DNA of 64,000 bases from NCBI GenBank assembly GCA_905221605.1, contig CAJNDS010000946.1:793894-857893 (forward strand). The letters are read 5' to 3'. Position numbers and translations under genes: made by a program. Below the pieces are notes generated by a model, which was not told where the DNA came from, made no database searches, and saw only the letters and a program-made list of their open reading frames with translations. Below, piece after piece: positions 22,241-32,525 of the stretch. Every line of letters begins with the position of its first letter. The first letter of the stretch is position 1. This DNA comes from Symbiodinium natans. Lineage: Eukaryota > Sar > Dinophyceae > Suessiales > Symbiodiniaceae.

Positions 22241-23204
22241 GGCCCTATAAACCCTATGAACCCTGCCTGACAGCTTCTGAGCCCCTCACCCTACGCGCCA
22301 GGGAACATAGACTGTAGTTTGCCAGGCTAGGTTTTTGCCGATGGGGATTCGGGGTTGGTGGGTCGGAGATCCTTTTGAGGGACCTGTTACGTTTGTATGG
22401 AGCCCTGATGATTTGGGGACCCTGACAGACACGAACCCCCTCAAACTAAGTAAAGTGTTGCTTTGTGGTTCGAGATTCTAAGCACCTCCGGAAAACCCCT
22501 GAACTAAACCCTAAACCCCGAACCCCTGAACCGAAACTGCTAAGCTCTCACTCCTGCAAATAATCGCCAGGGCTTTGGTCTGAATTGACAGATTTGCCGT
22601 GTCACCCCCCGCGGCAAGCAAAGTCCTGCCATCTCGGGGCGCGAGACCACCCCCCCCAGCGCAGAGACAGCGCCGGAGCTGCAAGAAACCCCCAAACCTA
22701 AACCCTAAACCCTAAACCCCCAAACCGGCCCAAACCCTAAAACCCAAGCCCTGAACACCGGACCCGAAACAGCCCGAACCCTGAACGCAGCTCAGCTGCC
22801 CCAACCCTTTAGAACCTTCAAGCCCTAAGCAGCTCGAATCCCCGAAGAAACTCCCAAAGTCTCCTTAACCCACCAGCGGGCCTGTTCTGACGTTTGGGGT
22901 TTAGGGTTTAGGGTTTAGGGTTTAATTTAAGCCTGAACCCACTGTACCAAGCCTAAAAACCTAAACCCCAACCTACACCCTAAACCCAGTCACGAACATA
23001 TGGGGCTTTGCGAAAATAGGGGTACCCCTAATGTGGACCCCCCAACTCGTAGAATCCCCTTAAAACGAAGGGACCCCAATAAGGTACACCCGAATCTCGG
23101 AATCCAACCCTAAACCCTAAACCCTAAACCCTACACCCTAAACCCTAAACCCTAAACCCTAAACCCTAAACCTTAAACCCTAAACCCTAAACCCTAAACC
23201 GCAG

Positions 23205-23283
23205 CCTGTCCCGAGGCCTCAGCTCCGGCAGCTCACCGCCACGCACGCGGCCCACGCCAAGGAGCAGAAGCGCCGCCCCCAGG
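23205..23283 (+). CDS. candidate exon, basic helix
   Basis: CCCTAAA array, acceptor ctaaaccgcag, frame PVPRPQLRQLTATHAAHAKE..., donor gtgcgagag. Charged, helical composition. Confidence 0.4.
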
Positions 23284-23319
23284 GTGCGAGAGAGCGGAGT
23301 TGGGGCTAAACTTTTAAAT

Positions 23320-23412
23320 TACCGGGTTTAGGGTTTAGGGTTTAGGGTTTAGGGTTTAGGGTTTAGGGTTTAGGGTTTAGGGTTTAGGGTTTAGGCCTCA
23401 ACTACCGGGTTT
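23320..23412. repeat. TTTAGGG block flanked by a 10-bp direct repeat
   Basis: TACCGGGTTT at 23320-23329 and 23403-23412 bracket an almost pure TTTAGGG array. The wider context, AATTACCGGG and AACTACCGGG, is also similar, as expected for a target-site duplication. Confidence 0.65.
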
Positions 23413-24386
23413 TAAGGTGTTTCATTTGTTTTAGGGTTAAGGGTTACGTAAACATTTGAAGAGAAGGGGTGTCAAGGTTTTCTTAAGGTTTACGGATTCG
23501 GGTTTAGGGTCTAGGGTTTTGATGGGGGCTTATGATTCATAGTTTTTTTTTGGGGGGGGGTTTAAAGGGCCCACATGGTCTATAAGGCTTGCGGGCTTCA
23601 GGGGAGGCTGTAGGAGGCCAATAGGGTGCAGGGTTTAGGGTGGTTCTTAGGGTAGTCACATAGTCCCTGAACATGGTCCCCTACCTTCTTTAAAGGATTC
23701 TGAAGTATGGGCCCTTGGGTTGCATGGGGTATATAGGGGGTGCATAAGGGGTCCCAACTCAAGGGCTCATACTAAGAGACCATGTAACCAAGCCCTGCAC
23801 ACTTTGCATGGTTGGGGAGCCATGGAGGCTTCTCTGGGCTTGGGGTCTCCGCACTTTGGGATGAAGGCTTTTGCCGCAGGCAAGTGCGGTTTAGGGCTTT
23901 AGTAGGGCTTAGGGCTTTAGAGTAATAGATTTTGGGGTTTAGGGCATAGGGCTTGCGTTTGGCACTAGGAAGGAGTCAGTGTGCTCTGCGTCTGCCTGGT
24001 CATCTGGGGCCCAGAGCAGGCCCTTATTCGGGAACCCTTTGTATTCCTACGTTACGCTTTGGTCTAGTAATTTATGATATGTCAAGAAGAGATCAAGAGG
24101 TTTTGTGTCAGGGTTGAGCAGGAGACATCCTGAAAAGTGTTGGACATCGCCTTTAACACAACACGCAAGTTATCCTCTACCGGGCTTGCCTGGTACTAGA
24201 CTTCGGCTGGGATAGGGTGCCAAAGAAATGTTTGAATACTCAACATGAATGCTAAGGCCTTTCACCACGGCCTCTGGAAGGCATGAGCTCCAACTCCTAA
24301 GCCCTATGACCCTAGCCCTAAACCCTAAACCCCAAACCCTAAACCCTAAACCCTAAAACGCCCTGTCATGCCCTGAAGCGCCCCAG
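23413..24386. other. no gene recognised
   Basis: TTTAGGG derivatives to about 23540, then mixed DNA with no family signature. The frame at 23720-23902 lacks splice context and similarity. Confidence 0.45.
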
Positions 24387-24451
24387 GAAGCTGGTGAAGC
24401 AGGTCGAGGACATCGGCCCTGAGAATCAAGCCCCGTCTTCAAAGCGACTAA
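24387..24451 (+). CDS. candidate coiled-coil exon
   Basis: Acceptor gcgccccag, frame (G)KLVKQVEDIGPENQAPSSKR, donor GTAGTTTAGG. A similar word, ctggtgaagcag, occurs near 45165. Followed by a palindromic element at 24474. Confidence 0.45.
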
Positions 24452-24473
24452 GTAGTTTAGGATCCTACTGAAC

Positions 24474-24588
24474 CCTAAGGGTCCATGTACCTTATTATCA
24501 CATATATTTGGGCCCCAAAATCCTCATATAGGTAGTACTTTGAAGCCCGTTTTATTGCCCATTTAGGTACATGGACCCTTATGGGAAC
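24474..24588. mobile_element. palindromic element, AAGGGTCCATGTACC ends
   Basis: Left end aagggtccatgtacctt and right end aggtacatggaccctta are inverted copies. No coding capacity; a single copy in this window. Confidence 0.65.
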
Positions 24589-25016
24589 CCCATCAATGAA
24601 GCAAGGGTGCCTTGTACATTCCTTTGGCAGGGCCTGTAGGCTCGTAGCGAACCTAGTCAAACCGCAGTTTAGGGTTTAGGGTTTAGGGTTTAGGGTTTAG
24701 GGTTTAGGGTTTAGGGTTTAGGGTTCGACAAGCCCTAAGCCTCATATCCCTGAGTCCAACCTCTTGTGTTGCTCATGCCAGACTTCAGGGAACCGGGGTT
24801 AGGCTTAGCTGCTTTGGGGCTCCGGAGTTTAGGATTTTTGGGGGGGGTTGATGGCTCAGAGACACGCAAGTCAAGGTGCTCAAGGGTTTACAGGGTTTAG
24901 GTTTTAGGGTTTAGGAGGCCCTGTCCTTCTGGCCAGCCTGTGATAGTGTGGCGTACAGGCGAGCATTCGAGACAACTTGATGGTGCTTCGTTTGTCTTCT
25001 GTGTGTGTGTGTGTGT

Positions 25017-25033
25017 GCCCTTTTTGGCTCAAG
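25017..25033 (+). other. relic of the dinoflagellate spliced leader
   Basis: GCCCTTTTTGGCTCAAG matches the 3' part of the conserved dinoflagellate spliced leader (GCCATTTTGGCTCAAG) apart from the region of the single A. Such relics arise when a trans-spliced mRNA is reverse-transcribed and inserted back into the genome. It lies about 150 bp upstream of the ATG of an intronless gene. Confidence 0.65.
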
Positions 25034-25070
25034 GTCAATGCTGCGGACTTGCCGTGTACCTGCTGAACAC

Positions 25071-25179
25071 CCCAAAGAGCCCAATATTGCTTAATTAAGG
25101 AATATACCCTAAATCATATTAAGGATCCCTATATGATTTAAGGAATATTCCTTAATTAAGCAATATTGGGCTCTTTGGG
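25071..25179. mobile_element. 109-bp palindromic element
   Basis: Arms 25071-25118 and 25132-25179 are inverted complements over 48 bp with two mismatches, around a 13-bp loop. The element sits between the spliced-leader relic and the ATG at 25187, so it inserted into the 5' leader of the retrocopied gene, or is part of its leader as a hairpin. Confidence 0.85.
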
Positions 25180-25186
25180 ACTGCCG

Positions 25187-25822
25187 ATGTCATTACCCGA
25201 CCTGGCTGTGGTGCTGCTGTTGGACTTCGCACCGCTGCCGTCCCTTGTTGCGGCACTGGCCCGGACCAGCCGCGTTGCCGCGGCAGCAGCACTGGCTGCC
25301 AAAGAGGTGCTTCAGGAGCGATTCCGCCGCGAAGATGAAACCACATCTCAACGAGTCGCTGACTTGTATGTTTGCGTGAGGGTCCAGCGGCTGCCGAACG
25401 GTGCGCTGCATGGGGTGGAGCGCTCCACCTGCGTCCCGTATCGAGTAGGAGGACCTTGCAGTCCCTCCTTCTACGCGGAGCGCGTGTGGAAGGAGGGGAG
25501 GTTGGTGAAGGACGCAGTCTGGGAAACCAACAGCTGGAAGCGGAATTCACAGCAGATCCACGAGCTCTGCTTGAGCCGAGAGTACGACCTCGAGCCGCCC
25601 TCACCTCTGCCGCTGCACCACCCGCTGCTGCAAGACCGACCAGGCCTTGGGACGTACGGAATGCCCTGTCTTGAGCGTGAATGGAGTGACCAGGGGGTGC
25701 TTTGCAGGTTGTTACTCTTTGAAGAGGACGAGGAAGAAGTCAGCTCCTTGATGGCACGAACTGGGTGGGACATGCAAGATACGGACTCGTTGTTCGCGGC
25801 CGTTGACCAGCTGATGTATTAA
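25187..25822 (+). CDS. intronless protein of unknown function (retrogene)
   Basis: A 211-codon frame from ATG 25187 to TAA 25820-25822. The frame is also open 7 codons upstream, but only inside the palindrome, so I take the ATG. The start reads MSLPDLAVVLLLDFAPLPSL with a following Ala-rich helix, faintly like the N-terminus of an F-box or similar adaptor. The middle is polar with a WETNSWKRNSQQ segment and the C-terminus is acidic (EDEEEVSSLMARTGWD). No enzyme motif is visible. Unlike neighbouring genes it has no introns, and with the spliced-leader relic upstream it fits a processed mRNA copy that has kept its frame. Confidence 0.7.
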   Translation: MSLPDLAVVLLLDFAPLPSLVAALARTSRVAAAAALAAKEVLQERFRREDETTSQRVADLYVCVRVQRLPNGALHGVERSTCVPYRVGGPCSPSFYAERVWKEGRLVKDAVWETNSWKRNSQQIHELCLSREYDLEPPSPLPLHHPLLQDRPGLGTYGMPCLEREWSDQGVLCRLLLFEEDEEEVSSLMARTGWDMQDTDSLFAAVDQLMY

Positions 25823-27385
25823 CCAGCCTGCGCCCACGTGAGCTGTCTGCATGGAGCCTGACGTCATTAAGGTCGCTGTACAGGTTCTTCATTGCCAGAA
25901 AGCAGTTTTGTACAGGCATCCGGGTGGCTTCGGATAATGATTGGGGTTTCCCGTGCCCGCAGGTTTCCTGCAATAAAGATTCGTCTTGTTTTCGGGGGTA
26001 GACAAAGGGGAACCCGCCCCCCACCCCCCCTTTGGGAATGCCCATGTAGTAACCGTATAATATATAAGGAATTGATTCTACAGCATCGATGGCCCCCAAC
26101 CCTGTTAAACCGTATAAGGCCCGACGCCTGAAACCATGCAGAGACTCCGCGCAGGACCTGGCTGCCCGCTTAAACCGAGGCGCCTCCGCGGGTTTTAATT
26201 CCAGATCATTACAACTCTTGCTTGCGTGGGTTTACCCTTTCCACCCATACCCCCCAAACCTTCTTGAAGCTTTTTGGATGGGATGCTGGGGAAGGACTTG
26301 AGATGTTTCTTGTTCTCGGAATAAACCCTAAACCCGAAACCCTAAACCCTAAACCCTAAATGGTGAAAGTTGAGCCACCGGTAAATCCACCGGTTTACGG
26401 TCGAAGGGGTGGTGACTTCCGAGCTGCAGCTCCTAGAACCCCCGAAACGGGCCCTTAATCTTATTCGCCTCTCAAACCCCTCTTAACATATACATATACA
26501 TATATATTATTTACATGCACCTTATGTAGTCCTCATAACTATACCTAAGTAGCCCCATACATTACCCCTTAAGGTCCTTTGCAAGAGTCCCTCCTGTAGT
26601 CCCTTGAAGGGTTTCAGGGGCTGAGAGTTGGGCGCTAGGGTTTAGGGTTTAGGATTTTGGGTTTAGGGTTTAGGGTTTAGGGTTTAGGGTATAGGGTATA
26701 GGGTTCAGGGTACATCCCTGAAGCTCGAGGGCCTGCGGGGCTTGGGGTTCGAAGGGTTTCGGCGAGACGTTCCAGCTATGTTGCTCATGCCTACCTCAGC
26801 CTGCAAGACACCAGAACCCCAAATTCGGGTTTTGGGGCCCTGTTCAAAAAGGACTAAGCCCTAAACCCTAAACACAAAACCCAAAACCCCAAACCCCAAA
26901 CCCTAAACCCTAAACCCCGATTCTCCACAAGGATCCTGAAATGCAGAACCACTTCCTTGAGTCTTTTTTGATTTTCTCAGGCTCTTGGGGCCTTGCGCTA
27001 GGACCCAGAGAGGCCCCTCACTCACTTTTTTAAGGTGTAGGCTCCCTATGAAGCCCCTCTTCACAAAAAGGGCTAGGCTACTCTGGTTTCAGCTTGGGGC
27101 TTATGTGGTTTGGGCTTTCGGGCCGTGGCATGTGGATCTACGGGGATGCCGTCACGTATAAGGTGGCGGAGCAGAAGACATGTCGAGGAAGCATGCCCTT
27201 TGCTAGCCTTGAATCGTGAATAGGATTCAGTATTTACCTTAAGACCCCAAAACCTACATTTATTATAGGTTGCCTAAGAATCCTGTAAGTTGAGATTTTG
27301 CAATAAGAACCTACAAAGAAGGGGGTTTTGGGTTCTTCAGGTAGGGCCTACAGACCCTGAACCCCACCCCAATGCCTCCAAAAAG
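25823..27385. other. no gene recognised
   Basis: 3' flank of the intronless gene, then mixed DNA with telomere-like patches (26338-26360, 26637-26700, 26860-26915). A 30-codon frame from ATG 26349 lacks other support. Confidence 0.4.
27235..27343. mobile_element. palindromic MITE, TACCTTAAGAACCC family, copy 2 (diverged)
   Basis: Left end taccttaagaccccaaaacctac, right end ggttcttcaggta, internal gcctaagaatcctgtaa shared with the copy at 32942. Confidence 0.7.
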
Positions 27386-27437
27386 AGAACAGCCTTCGAC
27401 GTCAAGGGCTCACAGCCTGAGCGGCCGTACAGAAAGA
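27386..27437 (+). CDS. candidate exon
   Basis: AG acceptor, frame RTAFDVKGSQPERPYRKR, then gattagggtttaggg, which would give a GA donor. Weak. Confidence 0.3.
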
Positions 27438-27904
27438 GATTAGGGTTTAGGGTTTAGGGTTTAGGGTTTCGGGTTTAGGGTTTAGGGTTGAGGGTTTTTC
27501 GAGTGTTGGAGTCCCTGAACCCGTGAACCCTAAACCAAGAACCTCAGGTGGGTTTAGGACTTAAGGGGTCTCTGGGCTGTCCAGTATAATAGGGTTTAGA
27601 GTTTAGGCGGTAGGTGTTAGGGTTTGGGGTTTATGGGTCCAGGGTGGGGAGACTTGTTTTGGAGATGCTGGGGCAAGCTGGTGCCCAAAACCCTATAAAC
27701 CCCCGAACCCCCCCTAGAAAGCCCAGAGACCAAGGAACCCTAAACCCTAAGTCCTAAACCCTAAACCCTTTTTTGAAAACCCCGGCGAGGAAAGTAAGGA
27801 ACCTTGTAGGAATTCAGAGCCTTTGGGGTGCCCTGGGCTATACCCCCTAACCCCCCCAAGCCCTCAAACCCAAACTGCCTACATCCCCTAGATCCCTAAA
27901 CCCT

Positions 27905-28108
27905 CAACCCTAAACCTCTCAACCCAAAACCCTAAACCCAAACCCTAAACCCAAACCCTAAACCCTAAACCCTAAACCCTAAACCCTAAACCCTAAACCC
28001 TAGACCCTAGACCCTAAACCCTAAACCCTAAACCCTAAACCCTAAACCCTAAACCCTAAACCCTAAACCCTAAACCCTAAACCCTAACCCTAAACCCTAA
28101 ACCCTATA
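27905..28108. repeat. CCCTAAA telomere-like array
   Basis: About 200 bp of C-rich units, almost perfect from 27950, ending at the acceptor (accctatag) of the exon at 28110. Confidence 0.9.
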
Positions 28109-28109
28109 G

Positions 28110-28203
28110 GCCGCCCTATTGGCCCGGGGCGCCCCGGTCTTGTGGGCAGGCGAAGCCGCTTACGCGGCGGTGCGTAAGGAGAAGGAAACCTTGGAGGCCG
28201 AGG
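28110..28203 (+). CDS. candidate coiled-coil exon
   Basis: The acceptor AG lies at the end of the CCCTAAA array; frame AALLARGAPVLWAGEAAYAA... ending VRKEKETLEAE; donor GTTTAGGG of the next array. Textbook C-block / exon / G-block layout. Helical, charged end compatible with an SMC arm. Confidence 0.55.
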
Positions 28204-28914
28204 GTTTAGGGTTTAGGATTTAGGGTTTAGGGTTTAGGGTTTAGGGTCCAGCTCAAGAACCTGAAGCCTACTTAGCTGTAGGTTGTTTCTACCAACCCCC
28301 CCTTCGTGTGGATTCTCAGGTAACCCACAAAAAAGGTAATGTAGGGGTCGGAATAATTACTAAGAATGTTCGCTCATGGTCCCTTTCTGATTATACTACA
28401 AGAATTTCTACCAGGTTTCCAGAGTGCAGCGGCATGGCTGTATTCTTTGTTGTTTTTGCTTTGGAGGGTTGAGGTTGGGATGTAACCCCCTTGTACTAGC
28501 AGTCCTTCATGGGGGTTATAGTAGGGTGGGGGGTAACGATAATCCCTATAAAGCACTCCCTAAAGCCTAAACGCTGAACCCTAAACCCTAAGCCCTAAAC
28601 CCTAAAACGTTAGGGACTGTTAGTATCAGGGGGGAACATCCCAAGGTTGAGGGTTTAGGAGGTTTGTTTGTTTTATGCTTGAAACAGTTGCGCGACTCTA
28701 GCCACGGTTTAGGGTTTAGGGTTTAGGGTTGAGGGTCCCAGGGAACGATCGCCATCCCAAGCACTAAAGCCTGAACCCCTGAGCCTCTGAGGAGCCTCTT
28801 AGGCCTTAGGTTCGGATGCTCCCCTTTATAGACTTGCTTGGGGCATTGGTGAGGAAGGGCAAGCTCTTCACCCGAATGCTTGCATGTTTAGAAGCTGCCC
28901 TGAACCCTGAACCC

Positions 28915-29038
28915 TCACCCTAAACCCCTAACACCCCTAACACCCCGAACACCCCTAACACCCCTAACACCCCTAACGCCCCTAACACCCCAAACGCCAC
29001 TAACACCCCTCATGCCACTAACACCCCTAACACCCTAA
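28915..29038. repeat. (ACACCCCTA)n tandem repeat
   Basis: About a dozen 9-10 bp units (acacccctaac) directly abutting the 5' end of the LINE fragment. Confidence 0.8.
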
Positions 29039-29040
29039 CT

Positions 29041-30011
29041 TTGGCAGTTGCCATCACTGAGCGTGTCGAACCAGTCATGCTCTACGCCTCCGAGCTCCTG
29101 CCCTTGGTGCCTGATGCATACTCACAGCTGAACAAGCTGCAGGCTGACTGGGCGAAACAAATTCGCACAGGCAAAGCAGGGTCCGCCATTCGTGGGCCTC
29201 TTGCAGTGGCCACTGTTGGTTGGCTTTTTAGGTTGGGCACTAAGGCCAAATTACGAGCTTTGGCTGATTTGGCTAAAATCAGCATTCTACAGCAAGATCA
29301 CCCAGTGTGTCGTATGGTGACTATGACAGAATCCATTCATGATGGTACTTGGTTGCACATGACCCGTGACCTTCTGGAGCAGTGCGGAGGAATTCCGCTT
29401 CTGCAGGACTCTGGTGTTTGCACAGTGGAAGAAATGGAGCTGGCCAGATCCTGTAAGGCCTTGCGGAAAACTCTGCTACTCCTCGCCTTAGTGCCTTGGA
29501 CCGAACGGAATTTGCAGCTTCCGCCACTAAGGTGTTGGCAGGTCTTAACCTGCGGTACATAGACCTTTGCCCAGTTCGCGCCTGCCAAGGGTGGGATGTT
29601 TCATTGGGATGTGTTCCAGATAAGATGTGGGATTCTGTTGAGCTGTGGAGTTTTGCTCGGTTGACGGGACTGTGGCCGCTTCGCCTGTTGCTGGCGACTC
29701 CAGGACATGAAAATACGCTTTTGCTGAAGCCGTGCCCCTTCTGTCAGGCCGTAGAAGCTACGTTGCAACACTGTTTGCAAGCTTGTCCGGGCACATGTGA
29801 CCTGTTTGGGGCTTCTGGCCTATCCCAGTTTGTCACACGCCGAACGCCTGACTTCATCTCCATCCTCTTCATCAGAATTGGTATTCTGAGACACGTGACG
29901 ACTGAAAGACTGCTGCTCCTCGTGCGTTGCAACGACTTGCCATTGCAACATGGAGGTATCGCGCAACCCACTTTCCCTTTCCCTCCCTCTCAATTGCCTG
30001 TGGCAGTTTGA
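29041..30011 (+). mobile_element. 5'-truncated, frameshifted LINE (non-LTR retrotransposon) fragment
   Basis: Frame 1 (29041-about 29470) reads VEPVMLYASELLPLVPDAYS followed by a Q-x2-W, which is the thumb region after the reverse transcriptase palm of LINEs. Frame 2 (about 29460-30011) reads ...DRTEFAASATKVLAGLNLRY... and has CPFCQAVEATLQHCLQACP, the C-x2-C-x-H-x-C zinc knuckle seen after the RT in many LINEs. The palm with its catalytic Asp residues is absent, as in 5'-truncated insertions, and a frame change lies near 29460-29490. It is dead as an element. Confidence 0.7.
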
Positions 30012-30189
30012 GCGAGTTGAAGTGTAAGCGATGTAAGCGATGTAAACCCTGGGTTTCTGGCTTAGGGTGACAGACCTACACCATGCCCCCCCCCCCCCCC
30101 ACACACCCTGCGTAAGAAAGGCGCCCGGCCCAAGCCCAACCCGCACCTTCCAGGGGTTTAGGGTTTAGGGTTTAGGGTTGAGGGTTTAG

Positions 30190-30254
30190 GGCGCGCGAGG
30201 CAGAGCTCTTGAAGCTGGGCAAGGCCCACTTCAAGAAGCTGAACTCGGAGCTTG
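30190..30254 (+). CDS. candidate coiled-coil exon after a tiny repeat intron
   Basis: (G)AREAELLKLGKAHFKKLNSEL with acceptor TTTAG|G and donor gtggctctg. The preceding 34 bases (GTTTAGGG...GGGTTTAG, about 30156-30189) would be an intron made only of TTTAGGG units if the island before it (KGARPKPNPHLP) is exonic. A small following island at 30731-30773 is also in phase. Confidence 0.4.
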
Positions 30255-30273
30255 GTGGCTCTGCGTGATAATG

Positions 30274-30680
30274 GGTTTAGGGGTTAGGGGTTTAGGGGTT
30301 TAGGGGTTTAGGGGTTTAGGGGTTTAGGGGTTTAGGGGTTAGGGGTTTAGGGGTTTAGGGGTTTTGGGGGTTTTGGGGGTTTTGGGGGTTTTGGGGGTTT
30401 TGGGGGTTTTGGGGGGGGGGTTTTGGGGGGTTTGGGGGTTTTGGGGGTTTGGGGGTTTTGGGGGTTTGGGGGGTTTGGGGGGTTTGGGGGGTTTGGGGGG
30501 TTTGGGGGTTGAGGGGTTGAGGGGTTGAGGGTTTAGGGGTGTTCGGGATTTTAGGGGTTTAGGGTTTAGGGGTGTTCGGGGTTTGGGGTTTTGGGGGTTT
30601 GGGGGTTGAGGGGTTGAGGGTTTAGGGGTGTTCGGGATTTTAGGGGTTTAGGGTTTAGGGGTGTTCGGGGTTTTAGGGGG
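30274..30680. repeat. variant telomere-like array (GGGGTTTA, GGGGGTTTT)
   Basis: Starts as TTTAGGGG 8-mers, passes into GGGGGTTTT and GGGGGTTT units, then a 60-100 bp higher-order repeat (gaggggttgagggtttaggggtgttcgggattttagg) repeated twice. Confidence 0.85.
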
Positions 30681-31535
30681 TTAGGGTTCAGGGTTTAGAG
30701 CGCAGGAGGGTTTAATCATTCAGACTTGAGATCAAGAAGCGCTTCAACCGCGCAAGCTTCAAACAGTCTCAGGGTTTAACCTTCAGCCTTTAGCAGCTGA
30801 AGTGGTGGGCGGCCTAAACCATAATCCCCTCAACCGTAAACCCTAACCCTAGACCACTGAAGACCGGAGTTCCAGTTTCTGGCTTCCGGAAAGGCCGGGA
30901 TGTGTTTGGGCTGTTGCAGCGTGTGGGGGCTCCCTCAGTGGGATTTGTTTTATCCAGCCAATAGGGTCTTTCAGAGACATAGAGACGGCGTGTATAGGGT
31001 CCTTGAGGGAGGGGGGTTTCAGGAGGGGTAGGTAGGGAAGCTTAGGGAGCCTTATAGGGAGTAGTGCGGAGCATGAGGGAATGTTAGGTTACGTACTCCC
31101 CTTGAACTCTCCTCCCTGAAGGACCCCATAATGTTTGGACGAGAAGCTTTAGGGTTTAAGGTTTAGGGTTTAGGGTTTTATGCCAAAAGACTGAAGGGCA
31201 CTCCTGGGAAACCTTGAAAAGAAGACGGACTCGAGCAGGAGCCTGCATGGAGAGTTCCGAAAATCGGAGGATTAAGGAAGTCAGCGTCCTGGGATATGTT
31301 CGGGGGCCCCCTGTTTCGGCAAACGCCCCCCCAAAAAACTCAACAAAGTAGCTCTTCCTGGTACTTTGTTGGAATAGACAGCAGGCATAAAGCGCGCCTG
31401 CTATTGAAAGAGGGCCCTATATTCCCCTAGATGGCAGGCACTGTTGGCTTCTCTCGTTTTGGTGTTTGTTTTTCCTCTTTTGGGGGCTCCAAGGGTGGGT
31501 CAGTCAAGTGCCATGACAATGCAAACCTAGGATGC

Positions 31536-31672
31536 CCAGTAGTGCCCTTATTCCCTTTTGGGGGGTTTAGGTTCCCTTTTAGGGTTTTAGGGTTTAGGGT
31601 TTAGGGTTTAGGGTTTAAACCCCTTTAAGCAAAAACGGGCACCCTTTCTAAGCCTTAGGCTACTGGGCAGCC
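31536..31672. mobile_element. GGTAGCCCAG-family MITE with an internal TTTAGGG block
   Basis: Ends gatgcccagtagtgcccttattcccttttgg and gggcaccctttctaagccttaggctactgggc are inverted; the centre holds a TTTAGGG run (31587-31618), i.e. a telomere-like block inside the element. Confidence 0.6.
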
Positions 31673-31848
31673 TAGAAACAAGCCAACGTTCCACCGAGGC
31701 GTGGATGTCCGCGAGGCCTCGCGATCAGCTTGCAGCATTTAGTCAAAAGGGGTACCCTAAACCCTCTAAACCCCTCTAAACCCTAAACCCTCTACCCTCT
31801 AAACCCTAAACCCTAAACCACACGCATGTCACGTGAGTACTCCAGCAG

Positions 31849-31937
31849 CGAAGCGCAGTGTTGGGAAGTTCGAGCACTTTTGCGGGCCTTGCACGCCGGC
31901 GGCGACTGCAGCTGGTTTCATTCCAGGGCCGCTCAAG
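31849..31937 (+). CDS. candidate exon, helical
   Basis: Acceptor gtactccagcag, frame (C)EAQCWEVRALLRALHAGGDC..., donor GTTCGT followed at once by CCCTAAA units. Here the C-block, not the G-block, begins the intron. Confidence 0.45.
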
Positions 31938-32052
31938 GTTCGTAAACCCTAAACCCTAAACCCTAAACCCTAAACCCTAAACCCCCCTAAACCTTAAGCC
32001 TTTCTGAAGACGCGCCGCGCCTGATTGATATCTTTTCCAAAGCCATGCGCAG

Positions 32053-32331
32053 GTGCTCACCCGCGAGGAGCGTGAGAAGCAGAAGCTGCGGTCGGAGGTG
32101 GAGCAATACGAGGCCCGTGCTTCCCTAAACCTTAAACCCTAAACCCTAAACCCTAAACCCTAAACCCTAAACCCTAAACCCTAAACCCTAAACCCTAAAC
32201 CCTAAACCCTAAACCCTGAACCCTGAACCCTGAACCCTGAACCCTAAACCCTAAACCCTAAACCCGAAACCCTAAACCCTAAACCCAATACGAGGCCCGT
32301 GCTTCTGATCTTGCAGCCCTGCGGCTTCAAA
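32053..32331 (+). CDS. coiled-coil exon pair split by a CCCTAAA intron
   Basis: Exon A 32053-32112 (VLTREEREKQKLRSEVEQYE) and exon B 32295-32331 (ARASDLAALRLQ) are joined in frame if the 182-bp repeat block between them is removed as a GC-AG intron. The sequence is a strong coiled coil, compatible with an SMC arm. The block is bracketed by an exact 20-bp copy of the exon sequence. Confidence 0.65.
32104..32305. repeat. CCCTAAA block with a perfect 20-bp target-site duplication
   Basis: CAATACGAGGCCCGTGCTTC at 32104-32123 and 32286-32305 flank 162 bp of CCCTAAA/CCCTGAA units. The duplicated exon word contains ACGAG|GCCC, so one copy gives the AG acceptor and the other the GC donor: removal of 32113-32294 restores the uninterrupted reading frame exactly. 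Confidence 0.85.
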
Positions 32332-32463
32332 GTCCAAGAGCCAAGTAGGTTTTGGAACTCTCCGAGCCCTAAACCCTAAACTCCGAAACCCCTAAACCCT
32401 AAACCCTAACCCCTAAACCCCTAAACCCCCAAACCCCCAAACCCCTAAACCCCCTAAACCCAG

Positions 32464-32525
32464 CCTTTGGCGACACTCCTGCCGGTCCAAAAAACTTCCG
32501 AGGCCCCAGCTCTCAAACTCCGTGG
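32464..32525 (+). CDS. candidate exon
   Basis: Acceptor taaacccag, frame PLATLLPVQKTSEAPALKLR, donor GTGTAGGGTTTAGG. Confidence 0.35.
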
